In this document: positions 1-33,600 of the stretch, piece after piece
How positions within the stretch are numbered: position 1 is the first letter of the stretch
Layout of the letters: every line of letters starts with the position of its first letter
Source of the DNA: Mastigias papua
Taxonomy: Eukaryota > Cnidaria > Scyphozoa > Rhizostomeae > Mastigiidae
Length of the DNA stretch: 64,000 bases
NCBI GenBank assembly: GCA_964019165.1
Contig: OZ025270.1
Location: 11,326,450-11,390,449, forward strand
Direction: 5' to 3'
Program-made: the position numbers and the translations under genes
Notes under the pieces: model-generated
The model's database searches: none
What the model was told of the DNA's origin: nothing
Seen by the model: the letters and a program-made list of their open reading frames with translations, nothing else

Positions 1-82
1 TCTTCTGCGTTTATAAACTGCGAAGAATTTGGACACCAGGACCATATTAACATAGAAATTCAGAAGGAGGCTGTTTTCTTAC

Positions 83-20935
<20,853 letters not shown>

Positions 20936-20939
<4 letters not shown>

Positions 20940-20965
20940 GATTCTAGTTTGCAGAATAGCATCAT
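20936..20965 (-). promoter_or_regulatory. Upstream ORF overlapping the GFM1 start by ATGA
   Basis: Two adjacent ATGs at 20965 and 20962 open a frame of nine codons (MMLFCKLES). Its TGA stop shares the ATGA tetranucleotide with the GFM1 start codon. If the transcript begins upstream of 20965, ribosomes would meet this uORF first. Sequence fact is certain; the regulatory role is inferred. Confidence 0.5.
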
Positions 20966-21553
20966 GCTCACATTCTCAGCTAGGCCCACATAAAGTTATG
21001 TCATATGGTATAAGCCTCGCTTTGGGGCTAACTAAAGGAATCCTTAGGATCCGGAGGTATTCGGTTACAGCATGAAGGATGCTCATTCAATGTCTTTTCC
21101 CATCTTGTACTTATGTTGTGTGCAGTGGTTTATATTTACTAAGCATAACTTATGTTCGTAGAATAGACTTTGCTAGGCTGAAGTGTACCATGAGAACTAA
21201 CTACTACAAGTCTTATTTTATGTTTTACATGTAAAGAATTATGTGTAAGTACCCCCTGATGAGATACCATTCAGGCTACATGAAGTAACTTCTGTTATTA
21301 TCCGAATGGCGCGTATATACAATTTACATTTATCTGTATGGTACTGTTTAACACAAATCTGATTCACTATATCTTTTGACTGATATTGGGTCTTAAGCTA
21401 ACATGAAATGGAGCATGATGATATTTGTATTCCAGTTTTTAATTGGTGTGAAACTTAAAAGATAGATCGTCTTATGGAAGATCCCCAGTGAAGAGGACAA
21501 GTTGTACCAGAGTTCTTAGGCCAACTAGTAAGCAGGTACCGATTAAGTTACAT
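20966..21553. promoter_or_regulatory. Divergent promoter interval between GFM1 and CNTROB
   Basis: The first codons of GFM1 (minus) and CNTROB (plus) are about 615 bp apart and point away from each other, so both promoters must lie in or near this interval. No convincing TATA box or CpG-rich core was seen. A short uORF (ATG at 21474, stop 21489-21491, five codons) precedes the CNTROB ATG. Confidence 0.55.
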
Positions 21554-21611
21554 ATGGATCACGAAATTGAGAACAAGCAAGCTTCTCCAGTGAACCCTGA
21601 TCAAAGTAGAG
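21554..21611 (+). CDS. CNTROB: CNTROB exon 1 (probable start exon)
   Basis: The exon begins MDHEIENKQASPVNPDQSR and ends in phase 1 at G|GTATGC, which matches the two leading bases of exon 2. It is the first in-frame ATG after a stop at 21449-21451. Evidence is phase, donor and position; the sequence itself is not conserved. Confidence 0.6.
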
Positions 21612-24600
21612 GTATGCGTTTTAAAACTTTATTGAAATTATTAGTTCTCATAGGAAACTTGGCTGTGGAATTTTTATTGATTTGCAAGAAGCGTAAATTG
21701 AGACTGAATCATAATAGTCTGCTGACAAAGCTTGAACATTACGGAATTAGGGGAGCATTCATAGAATGGTTTAAGTTTTATCGCATGAATAGGAAACAGT
21801 ATGTATCAGTAAATGGATCTAATTCTAGATGTCTGAATGTCACTTGTAGAGTCTCAGGGTTCAATACTTGGCCCCCTCCTTTTTCTAATTTACATTAATG
21901 ATTAACCTGAATCATAATCAAAACTAGTTGTCTATTTATTTGCAGATTGTAATAATTTCTGTCATCACGCAGAAAAACTAACCTCATTAACTCAAGAGTT
22001 CATCATATATCAAGCAACAAAATCGAACTGACTAAAATATCAATAATCATAAGATCTATAACTGTTTATATCCCTAGAGGGTCTATATGTGTCCCTAACA
22101 AAAGCAGAGCATGCTGCGTTGGGATTATTATTTCCCAAATGCACTAAAACTAAATAACAAGTTATGCGTAACTAAATTTAACGCATGCGTAGTATTATAA
22201 TGTCAATATCATAACATCCTTCCTCTTAAAAAATGAAAGTTTGTTATACGTAGTCTTTTAAATAGCTTGGTCTTTTCACTATGCGACCTGATCGAGTTTT
22301 AACACTGTTTTTGTTTGTTTCATCTTTATCTACGCTGTTACCATCAGTCTCATTATAGACCTCTTTATTTTCCACATTATTTTGTGTATGTTGTTTTTGC
22401 ATAGTTTCAATTCCATCATCACTGTTATCATCATCTGAAAGATATATAGGGTCTCTTTTATCATTGCTATGAATGTGAACTCGATTTCTACGAAGCTCTT
22501 TTCCATCGTCTGTTTGAACAATATAACTTCTTGGATGATTTGTTTTTGCTTCAACAATAGCTGGTTTCCATTTGTTTTCCTTAAGTACTCTCACTCTTTC
22601 TCCTTCACACAGTTCTTTTAAGTTCTTGCTATGTTTGTTGTAATAAGTAGCTTGCTTTCTCTTTGATTCTTGCCACTTTGCTGTAAAATCTTCAGCACCA
22701 CTAGATCTAACTTTAAGTTGATTCTGGTGTACAGGAATTATTGATCAAAGTTGGTGACCAAATGCATATTCTGCAGGTGATTTATCATTTGCTATTGGTG
22801 TATTACGTAATTCCAGCATTGCCAAGTATGGATCACTATTTGATAACTTACATCGTTCTAGCAAGTTTTTGATTGTCTGAACATATCGCTCTGCCAATCC
22901 ATTAGATTTTGGATAATATGGACTGCTCGTTATGTGCTGAAAATACCAAGATTGTGTAAACTTTCTAAATTCTTGAGATGAAAATTGAGGACCATTGTCA
23001 CTTCGCAAAATTTCTGGTATACCAACTCTTGAAAACATATTTTTCAACTTTTTAATCACTGAACTTGAATTGATCTCATATAATTTCATAATTTCCCAGT
23101 ATCTGCTGTAGTAGTCCACCACAAGTAGAAAATCTTGTCCATTCCAATAAAAGAGATCTGCTGCTACCATCTGAAAGGGGTATTTTGGAGCTTCAGTTTA
23201 AATGATTTCCTCTTTACACTGATTATTTTGTGTTTCTTTACAAGCAATGCATTTCCCTACTTCCTTTTCAATCTCCTTATTCATTTCCGGCCAATATACT
23301 GCAGATCTGGCTCTCCACTTTGTTTTTTCCACTCCAAGATGCGATTTATGTAATTGCTTGAGAATACCTTTCCGCATTGATGCTGGAATAACAATTCTCT
23401 CGCCTTTGTATATGACTCCATCAATCACAGATAGTTCTTCTCTGAATGACCAAAAACATTTGAGATCCTCCTGTAATCCACTCCTTTTCTTTGGCCATCC
23501 TCTTGTAATATACTCTGCCAGCCTTATCATGGTCAAATCTTTCCGTATTTCATTTTGTATTTCTTCTAGCTTTTGCTTTGTAGCTGCTGCTTTCTCTTGT
23601 ATCATATGAATCTGAGCATTCAATTCTTTCTCTGGAATCTCCTCTGCAGTTTCTTGTAAATGAGCTCTAGACATAGTATCTGCTAGTATGTTTTCTTTTC
23701 CAGACAAATACAACAGATTGATGTCATATTTTTGCAAGTTCAAAAGCATCCTTTGCAATCTAGGAGGTGTAGCATAAAAAGGTTTTTTAATGATGTTTTC
23801 CAATGGTTTGCGATCACTGTAAACAGTTACTTGCTTTCCATAAATATATTGATGAAATTTTTGGCATCCAAAAACAACAGCTAGTAACTCCTGTTCAATT
23901 GGTGCATACCTTTTTTGTGTTTCTGTTAATGCACGTGATGCATATGCAATTGGTTTGTTGTTCTGTGTCAGCACTGCACCTAGTCCTGATCCTGAAGCGT
24001 CGACATATACTGAAACAGGCTTTGCAACATCATAAAATGACAAACAACGTTTTGATAACAAGATTTCTTTGATTCTTTCAAATGCTTTGTTATGTCTTTG
24101 TTTCCACTCCCATTGTTTATTCTTGACCAATAATTCTCGTAAAGATGATGTCAGTTCTGATAAATTTGGAACAAATTTGCCAACATAATTCAACATACCT
24201 AGTAGTCGTTGAATAGCTTTCTTGTTCTCAGGAATTGGCATATCCAAAATACTTTTGATTTTGCTCTCATCTGCCTGTATTCCATCTGCAGTCAGCTTAT
24301 GCCCGAGATATATCAACTCTAGTGTTTTGAATTGGCATTTGTCAATATTCATTGTCATACCCATTGCCTTTGCCTTCTCTAAGCATTTGATGAGATGTAG
24401 ATCATGATCATCTTCTTTCTTTCCCCATATTAGGATATCATCAATATCTGTTTCTATCTGCCCCATATCTTCAAATGTTTGACTTATTCTTTTGTGAAAG
24501 ACTTCTTGTGCAGAATGAATTCCATATGGCAGTCTAGTAAACTGATATCTTCCAAATGGTGTGTTAAATGTAGTTAATTTCATGCTATCTTCATCTAATG

Positions 24601-27600
24601 GGATTTGCCAGTATCCTTTGTTAGCGTCAAGTTTGCTGAATATCGTTGATCCTGCTAATCGACTTGAAATTTCCTCCAACGTTGGAAGTTGATAATGTTC
24701 CCTTTGAATAGCTTTATTTAAATCCCTGGGGTCAAGGCAAATTCTTAGTCCTCCTGCAGGCTTTTCAACTACTACCATTGAGTTCACCCATTCTGTTGGT
24801 TCTTCAATTCGTTTAATGACTCTGGTCTTTTCCATATTTAAAAGCTCTTCCTTGACAGCTGATCGCATGCTTGCCGGTATCTTCCTTGGAGGATGAATAA
24901 CGGGCTGTACAGTTTCTTTCAGTCTAATGTGGTGCGCTGGCTCAATCCTACCAAGATTTTTGAATACCTCTGGATACATCTTTTGAATTGTCTTCTTTAA
25001 TTCACTTCCCTGCATTCCTTTTATTTTATTGACTTTCACTTCAAATGGCTCATTCTCTTGGGTTTTTAAATCATTGTTCTTTGATTTCTCTCTTTTCATC
25101 ACTTCGTTTAGGATTTTGATTATGCCTAAGTCTCTGCACGTTTGTAGACTAATCACAGTTTTGCTGTTGGACTCCATAATATAGAAAATGGTTGATAAAT
25201 TTATTTCTTTGAACTTACATTGCATTTTGACTGTACCCTTTACTGGAATGTCTTCACCACTGTACCCGTTTAATTTCACTTTTGTTGCTTTCAACTCTGT
25301 TTCCTCATCTGCTATTTGACTGAACACTCGCAATGGCATAACATTAACCTCAGCCCCAGTATCTAGTTTAACTTTTACTCTTTTTCCATTCATCCTTATC
25401 ACTGCAAAGGCTTCAGTTTGCTTATTCCTTTCTAGTTGCGCGGTCCTTCATCAGTTGTAACTTGCTCTATCAAGAAATCATCACCATCATCATCATCATA
25501 GTCTTCTTTTGTTGCTTCATGTATTGTTTTTGACCTACAACATGATGCCCAGTGATTCTTCTTCTTGCATTTTCGACAAATTTGGCCATAAGCTGGACAT
25601 TCTCTCGGCTTGTGTTGCTTTGCGCAGTATGAACATTTTTTGTGCTGTATATTACTTGTTGACACCTTATCATCTTTGTCTTTCTTGGTTGCTGACTTTG
25701 TCGTTTTTGACAATTGCTTTCGTGACCGCTTATTAATATAGTCCACTTCTTTTTCATTTTTCAGCAATTGCATTTGTCGTCTCGTAACTTCCTCTGTTCT
25801 GTTGATTTCAATTGCCTTTTCAAGGGTCATCCCCGTTCCTTTTCGCAAAAGAGTGTCTCGTATCTTATCCGATTGAATTCCATCAACAATTTTATACGTC
25901 AACTCACACGTCGATGCTAAGTTTTTGAGTTCTGTCAAGTACTGATCGAAATGTTCATCTTCATATTGATTTCTCCAGAAAATTTTCGCCTCTCCACAAC
26001 TAAATTTTTTCGTGGCTCACAGTATTCATCAAATTTCTTGAATAGTTCATTAATCGTAATGTAGTCTTCTTCCGTTGGATTTCCATCAGCATCTTGAATC
26101 TTCTCCCATTCCATGGTATTAAATATTTCGCGACCTTGCTCACCAATCAGAAACAAAAATGCACTGTATTTTTCTTCTTCCGATTTATCCTTCATCATCG
26201 CTGTCAAATAAAAACTCATTGTCTGTTTCCATTTCTTCCATGTAGCGGCAAGATTGGGCGCATTGAAGTTCATCTCCTTCGGTTTCGGAAGGAATTCCAT
26301 CTTGTCTGTCGTAGACTCAGGAATATCTATGCTCTTACATGCGTTATCACTTCTGGTACCATGTAATAATTTCTGTCATCACGCAGAAAAACTAACCTCA
26401 TTAACTCAAGAGTTCATCATATATCAAGCAACAAAATCGAACTGACTAAAATATCAATAATCATAAGATCTATAACTGTTTATATCCCTAGAGGGTCTAT
26501 ATGTGTCCCTAACAAAAGCAGAGCATGTTGCGTTGGGATTATTATTTCCCAAATGCACTAAAACTAAATAACAAGTTATGCGTAACTAAATTTAACGCAT
26601 GCGTAGTATTATAATGTCAATATCATAACACAGATGGTACAAATATTTGCTTTGAAGCTGAAAATCTCAGTTTTTCAAAAAGGATGTAACAAAGAACTTA
26701 GATAGTGCTAAAATATGGCTTGATGTTAATACATTGTCTTTGAATATTGACAAGACCAATTTTATTATTTTCAAGTCATTTCAGAACTCTCTCTCAAACA
26801 CTTATAATATTAGCATTGGAAACCCTCCTCTCAAAAATACTTGCTATGTCAAATTTCTTGAAGTTCTTTTGGACAAACATCTTTCATGGAAGTATTGTCT
26901 GACTGAATTGTCTAAAACCTAACTAGAACTTGTGGTTTCTTTTCAAAGTAAGACATTTTTTATCTATTGTTGCTCTAATTTGTCATTAAAATTATTTGTT
27001 TCACCTTTCCTAAATATGGAATTCTAGTTTGGGGTCTCATACATGAAACTTATATTAGGGCAATCTCTTTTCAATACTTCATATCACACTTCTAAAACTG
27101 CATGAACTTTTTCATCTAGAGTTGATGAACTTTGTACATGAATTTCTTCATAAAATTTTTCCTATGTGCTTTCATAATTTCTTTATGTCTTTAAGAACAA
27201 TGTTTTATGAAATGTCAATATGTAATCAAATTACACTTCTGGGGGATGCACTTTGGGGATACCTATGAAGCAAAACTTTTATCACCTGAAAGCCCTCCTA
27301 GACAGATTTGTGTGGGCAGTGTACTGCCATTGTGACAATTTTTTCATGAAAAGTTCTGAAAATATTATTCATTATGATCTATGTACATTTCTAAGAGCAT
27401 GATCAGTTAAGATTTTTTGTCAGGGACTGAAAACTCTCCTGTTTGAACTCAACTGTTGAAGCAGATTATTGATATTCAATGTTTATCCATAGTTTTTAAA
27501 GTTTCTCTGATAAAAGGGGGTACTCTCTCCTTAATTAACTTATCTATTAAGTATTGCTGAATATAAAAGTAAATTAAAAGAATAGCTGAGTTAGAATGAG

Positions 27601-30600
27601 CATGTCCCATTGCAATTAGAGAAATTGTTTGTGCTTTCATACATAAGATGTGAAAGAGGAACATTGCCAGTGCAATACCATCTTGCTGTATACCGTATTT
27701 ACTCTATTATTCCCGCTTCTCTTTTATTCCCGCCTCTCTAGTAATCCCGCCTTTATATCATAGATTGAACGAACAATCCCGCCTCTCCAGTAATCCTGCA
27801 TGCGGGATTGCAACGACTAATTGTTATTTGTATTATTATTGGTGTTGTTTTAATTACCGTAACTGTAGCTCCATTATTAGCTGTAAAAATACAAATCAAT
27901 ATATAAATTAAGCTTTTGGTGGATATAAAAATTTAAATTAAAAACAATTTGTTCAAAGTGACTGAAAATAACGTTCATCGTTTTTATTACTGTTGAAAAA
28001 GTTGTTGTTTTTATTGTTTAAAAAAGTATTTCGAAAAAAGGTATTACTATTATTGGTATATTATTATGAACTTTCTCGAAATTGTATGTGTTTTTATCTG
28101 ATTTGTCCCAATCATGTTAGGTATGTTGAGGAGAATCTTTAGTTGAAACCGTATCTGCAGCTTGACTTCAAGGCATTGAAAAAATAATCCCGCCTCTCCA
28201 ATATACCCGCCTCTCTAATAATCCCGCCTTTTTTAATGAGGTTGAAATAGTAATCCCGCAGCGGGAATAATAGAGTAAATACGGTATGTAACTCTTCATG
28301 TGGAGTTTTGTTCTATCAGATAATTAGAAGGATATCTTATCTGAGGGGCATAGTAGTTTAGAATCTAGGCTTCCGTGGAATTGAACCCCCTCTACAATGG
28401 GGTTATGTTATGGATAGAGTCCATGCATGATCTTATAGAGTGTATTTCTCTATCATGTAGCCCTTCCTTCAAGACATATTCAAGTGAACTTGTCAAAAGA
28501 GTATTTTGCATCTTTGCTAAACCAAGAGGACAGTCCCAGCAGTGTTACAGATGGAGGAAAAGAAGAGTCTTCTCATAATGAAAGGCTTGATGATGTTGAA
28601 CTTGGAGTGACTCCAATTATGCATGATGTATCACCTATCAAGGGTATAATCAAACACAATTCTGAGGTTATTCTTCTTTAATATTTATTACAACAAAATG
28701 GTGAATATTGAAGTGTTATAATACTAGCCCATTATCTGAACTGCACAAGTTTTAATCAACCTGTCTGGACACTCAGCCAACAGTTACATAACCTATAAGA
28801 CTTTATCAGATGGCTTAAATGTTTCTCTTTGATGAATGAATATTTTCTGTTGCTTGTGCAAAACTTTCTCTTGTATGTCTATTCACTATGTGTACATGGC
28901 TGCTTGACAGTACCTGTTTTGAACTAATACTCCTCAGGTTAAAAAACAAAGCCAATTTTTCATCTTTCATAAAGACGTTAATAACATTTTAAAAAAGATA
29001 TTTCAAAGTAATTGAAAAGTAGTTACATATCATTTGGGAACAAATACAGTGAACTCTCTCTAAGCAGACACCTCTATTAAGTGGATACCTCATTAATGCA
29101 GCTATCACCACAGATCTGATTATAGCCCTAAAAGGAATTTATCAAGGGGGCAGTTTGTCTGTTATTTTATTTGTTTGCCTTTGAATACACTCTCACATTT
29201 TGCTACAAAGCACCAAGGGCTCTGCCTGTGGCAAACATTACCAACACCGTCATACTCTTTGCTTCTTTGTGGATGATTTAAAATTTTATAGTGGAGACAT
29301 AAACTCACAAGAATATCAGCTAAGCATCATTACGGCATTTTCAAATGACATTACAATGAAACTTGGTGAAGACAAGTGCTCCTACCTTTATATTAAGAAG
29401 AGAAGAATTGTTGATTCTATAGAGCCTCTGACAGTTAATGGCTTAAAAATTACATCTTTGAAATTGGGTGACCACTGCACTGCAAATACCTTGGTATTGA
29501 GGAGAGTATCTCAAATAATGGTCCTTTACGTAAAGAAAAACTTTCGAAAGAATACTTGACTTGAGTGAGAAAATTTGGTCATTTGACTTATCTGACTTCA
29601 ACAAGGTGATAGCGCACAACACCTTTGCGACCCCTGTTATAACGCCAACTGCAGGGATAGTTGATTGGACAATTGCCGATATTGAACAGCTAGATATCAA
29701 AACCAGAAAAAGTTAGCACTAGCCGGTAACTTTCTCGGTCAATCAAAGAACATCCACACATCATCTCACTTTGCTGGATATCTCAATGCAATCATGGACC
29801 AAGAAATTCCTACAAGGTATTTGCAACATAAACGGCAAGTTGATCACTGATAAATATTGCAGGTTATGCCCTTCAAGTGTAGAAGGTATAATACATGTGA
29901 TCAGTTGTTGCCCACACATGTCAGCAAGGTATTATTTGCCATTGTTACATGATGCTTTGGCAAAATATGTACTGAGAGCGGTAGTTATAAAGAACCACCC
30001 TTAATACCAATACCATCACTCAAGAGAGCCTGAATATATAAAAAAGATAGGGCATAATGAATACTGGTGGAATCTGCCGATAATAACAGCTTCGAAGGTT
30101 CCTCACAATAAGCCTGGCTTAATCACGTGGGGCAAATTGAAGAAAATATGCACTTTCGTTGAGTTCAGTTGCCCATCTGACGTTAACATCTCTAATAAGA
30201 TCTAAGAAAAAATGAACAATTATGCGCCGTTACTATGAAACATGCAAATCCTTTATACTGATTATGGCTTTGAAATGTTACTTATAATATTTGAAGCACT
30301 TGGGTTTGTACTGTCGTGCCTTTTCAACTACATGGCTGTCATGGGATTTGAAAAGAAAGGAGCTTTGAGGCACATTAACAAAATGCAAACAATCGTATCT
30401 AGTGGAACAGTTAAAATCTGTAAAATAGTCTTAATCTTTTAAACTATCCGAACTCTGTTGATAAAAATTAGCTTTGATTTGAGTGAAATTTGAGTGAAAT
30501 TAGCTTTGATTTGAGTGTTATCCTTGGTTGCAAATGTTTCTTAAATGACAGTGCTAACTCAAGAGCTCTAAAACTCTGTGTAAGCACTTTATTCATAGAG

Positions 30601-33600
30601 CAACACCTTAAATTTTCAACTAATCACAATGTTTTTGTTGTTTGAGTCCCTCCATTTGCAGAAACGCCACTTTTCTACAAAAAAGCAGACACCTTGTTAA
30701 AGTTGACACATCGTTAAAGTAGACAATCTTACAGATTCCCAAAAGGTTTCTGCTTTAGAGAGAGTTAACTATATAGCCGTAATTGGGAGCTACACATGCT
30801 AGGGGTTGACACGTAAAATAGCGTAAAATTATCACAGTAAGTAACTTTATATGTTTCATTATTTAGCTACATGCTCACAACAGAGACAGTATACTTTCTG
30901 GAAATAGTGAATCGCCACAATCACAGAGAAGTACTCCATCATCAACAAGAAGCACAAAGAGCCCTAAGAGTCCGAAAAAGGTGATTTAAAGTAACTTTTT
31001 ATCTTATGATTATCATAAAATGCTTTCCTATATACGGAAGAATCAAGTAGTGGCAACGCAAGCTAATATACTATTACATGATAGCTTGCATTGTCAGTCT
31101 CATGCCAATATACAATTACGCAAGTAAGTGGTAAGTACTCTTGAATACTGAATATTTGGGGTTGGAATAAATGGGGGGGGGGTTGGAAAATGTTTTGAAA
31201 ATAATAATTAGGGGTGTAAAACAATGGGGATGGGAGGTTGGAAAATAGAACACATGAATATTACAGGGAATGACATGGGAAAACTTAGTAATCATGCATT
31301 GTCAATAAAAAGTGAGGCAGAGAAAATTATATATATATATATATTTATAGTATAAGTGATTAGTAAATGAATTTCTGGTTGGTTTCTAAGTAACTGAAAA
31401 CAGTGTTAGGCAAGAAACACACTGTCATTGATAAAATCCTCAAAATTAGTAAATGGGGGTTGGAATAAATATTGGGGACTGAAAAAGTTAAAAGTCTTTC
31501 AGTTGGGGGGACCATTGTTGGGTACTCAAGAGAATGTAAATAGTTAGGTATAGAATTGTCAGTTGTTTCGCAGCTAAGTAATTCAGGGTTGCAATCAGAC
31601 CAGGGGAAATCGGGGACTTATGTTCAGTCAGGGAGTTTAGGAGGGAAGAAAGCTTTTTCATACATTAAAGAAAACAACGAAAGTCATGCGTTTGTTATTA
31701 CTGTATATATTCGATTATAAGTCTAGTTCGATTATAGGTCGACCCCTAAATAGAGAGAAAAATCGGTAATTTTATAAATTCCCGAATGTAAGTCGACCCC
31801 TGAGTTTCGGATTTTGTACTAGCATATATTGGAAAAATAAAAAATCATGAAGGCTTTACGTTGAAATGCAATAGCTGGGGCTTGGAAAAAAGAAAGAAAA
31901 ACACAAATTCAATTTCATGGTTTATTACAAAGTTTCAATTTCGAGTTCAATTGCGAGATCTGAGCTTTCTATGAACTTCTTTGAATGGTCAAAAGCGTTT
32001 TTCCTACCGCGGAGCAACATTATGGAATAACCTTGCAATTGAGGTTAAACAGGCACCGCCCCTTTCAGTTTTCAAGAAAAGACTTCCTTCGAGTAAAAGA
32101 CCTTAATTAGGATTTTTAGCTTTTTTCTTTCACTTTAACATCTTTTGTTTTAACAATTACTTATACTAGGCTTTTATGGTGTCTGTATATTTACCTTTAC
32201 CTTTTCATTTTTTTTTTATTGCGGCTTATTGTAAGTGGAGTGGGCTTAAGTGGAGCGCCCCCTGAAAATCAGCTACATTGCTGAAGGGTGACCCTCCTTA
32301 AATAAATGAAATGAAAATGGAAACTGAGTTTTCAGCATTGTGTATCAATTTTTGAAACAAGTGCATTTAACTTACAATGGAAGAGTGGTACTGAAGTCTC
32401 TAGGTATGTTATCAAAGTTATAGATAAGATAACACAACAATATGGCAGAAAGAGCGACATCAGTTTTCTTGTTGGAACGTTGGACTTGTATCCTACATTT
32501 CAGTGGAAATGAGAATTTTATGCCTCACAACTTTTCACGTATACCCATTAAAAGCTTCTTTCCACCTCAAACTGATACTTTGTTAGAAATAAAATAGAAC
32601 AAAAAAGCTCGGTTCTGTGTTTTATTAAGCCAAAAATTTTGATCACAAAGATAGGGTTAGGGCTCTCCCAGACCCCATATCTGTCCAAAGTAGTCCTAAA
32701 TTTCTTAGTTTAAAGTTATAAGAATAGCAGGGAGAATCAAGGGAAGATGGGTAGCATTTCACTGAAACTGTCAGCGAAAAACATTGAAATTTGTTTGAAA
32801 TAGTAGTGGCAATACTGTAATGAGATTTTATCCCATCCTAATGGCTGGTTGTTTTTTTGCCAATCAACTATTAGCAAAAGCTATGAAATTGCATACAGTA
32901 GTACTGTATCCAGACTCTCTATCACTTAGACCATCCCACCATTAAGTGATGGTTCCATACGGGCAAATACTCTCATTTGAACCAATGTCTGTATCAGTTT
33001 CAAATTACTCTCTAGTCCGGAACAGACGTCCCACCCCCGACTATTTATTTTTTCTAAAAATGCATACTAGGACAATCTGATTGCAACCCCCTGCCTATTA
33101 ATTTGGAGACAAGAGGATATTTTCCCAACCAGATCCAGAATTGTACGGTGAAAGTAACTCGTGGTGAATGTTTGTTATGTTGAAGCAATGTTTGCATGAA
33201 ATGAGTACTTGCTGGAAGAAGCACTGAATACGCAGCTGACAGTTGTGCCAATGATCATGTCATTATGAACGACGACGGCAGACACATTTTGAATATATTA
33301 GAAATATTTAATAATCGTAATAACTTCTTTTTCAAGAAGCTAGAGATTTTTATCCAATGCATATGTTAGCCTTCTCTCCACCTCCATCTATAACAGTATA
33401 ACAGGTCACCCCATAGACATTCACATTGGAAATTTTTCCAACCCCCCGCTTATTGCAACCCCCACTTATTGCCACCCCCTTCTATTCCGGACTGAAGAGT
33501 AGGCATACTCTGAATATGAAACAAAGGCGCAGATGACTAAGGTACTTCTGCTCTAAGTGCTTTCTAAAGCTACACTGCTGCTATGAAAGAGTGCCCCATT

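Larger units (their letters stand above)
21948..26630 (-). mobile_element. Gypsy-type LTR retrotransposon (Mag/K02A2.6-like), recent insertion
   Basis: Complete structure on the minus strand: LTRs of 269 bp each (5' LTR 26362-26630, 3' LTR 21948-22216) beginning TG and ending CA. Target duplication is CAGAT at 21943-21947 and 26631-26635. A primer-binding-like TGGTACCAGAAGTGATAA follows the 5' LTR at once. A polypurine tract AAGAGGAAGGA precedes the 3' LTR. The LTRs differ at one position (22114 C, 26528 T). Gag and pol are present but broken by one frameshift and two nonsense codons. No envelope gene is visible. Confidence 0.95.
21625..27260 (+). mobile_element. CR1/L2-like LINE relic, split by a Gypsy element
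   Basis: Left piece (21625-21947) reads LTKLEHYGIRGAFIEWFKFY and RKQYVSVNGSNSRCLNVTCR, the RT palm of CR1/L2-type LINEs. Right piece (26636-about 27260) continues with NICFEAENLS, LSLNIDKTNFIIFKS and CYVKFLEVLLDKHLSWKY. Both are degenerate with stops and frameshifts. The 5-bp duplication CAGAT joins them at the codons of the active-site motif. The 3' limit is approximate. It lies in CNTROB intron 1. Confidence 0.83.
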
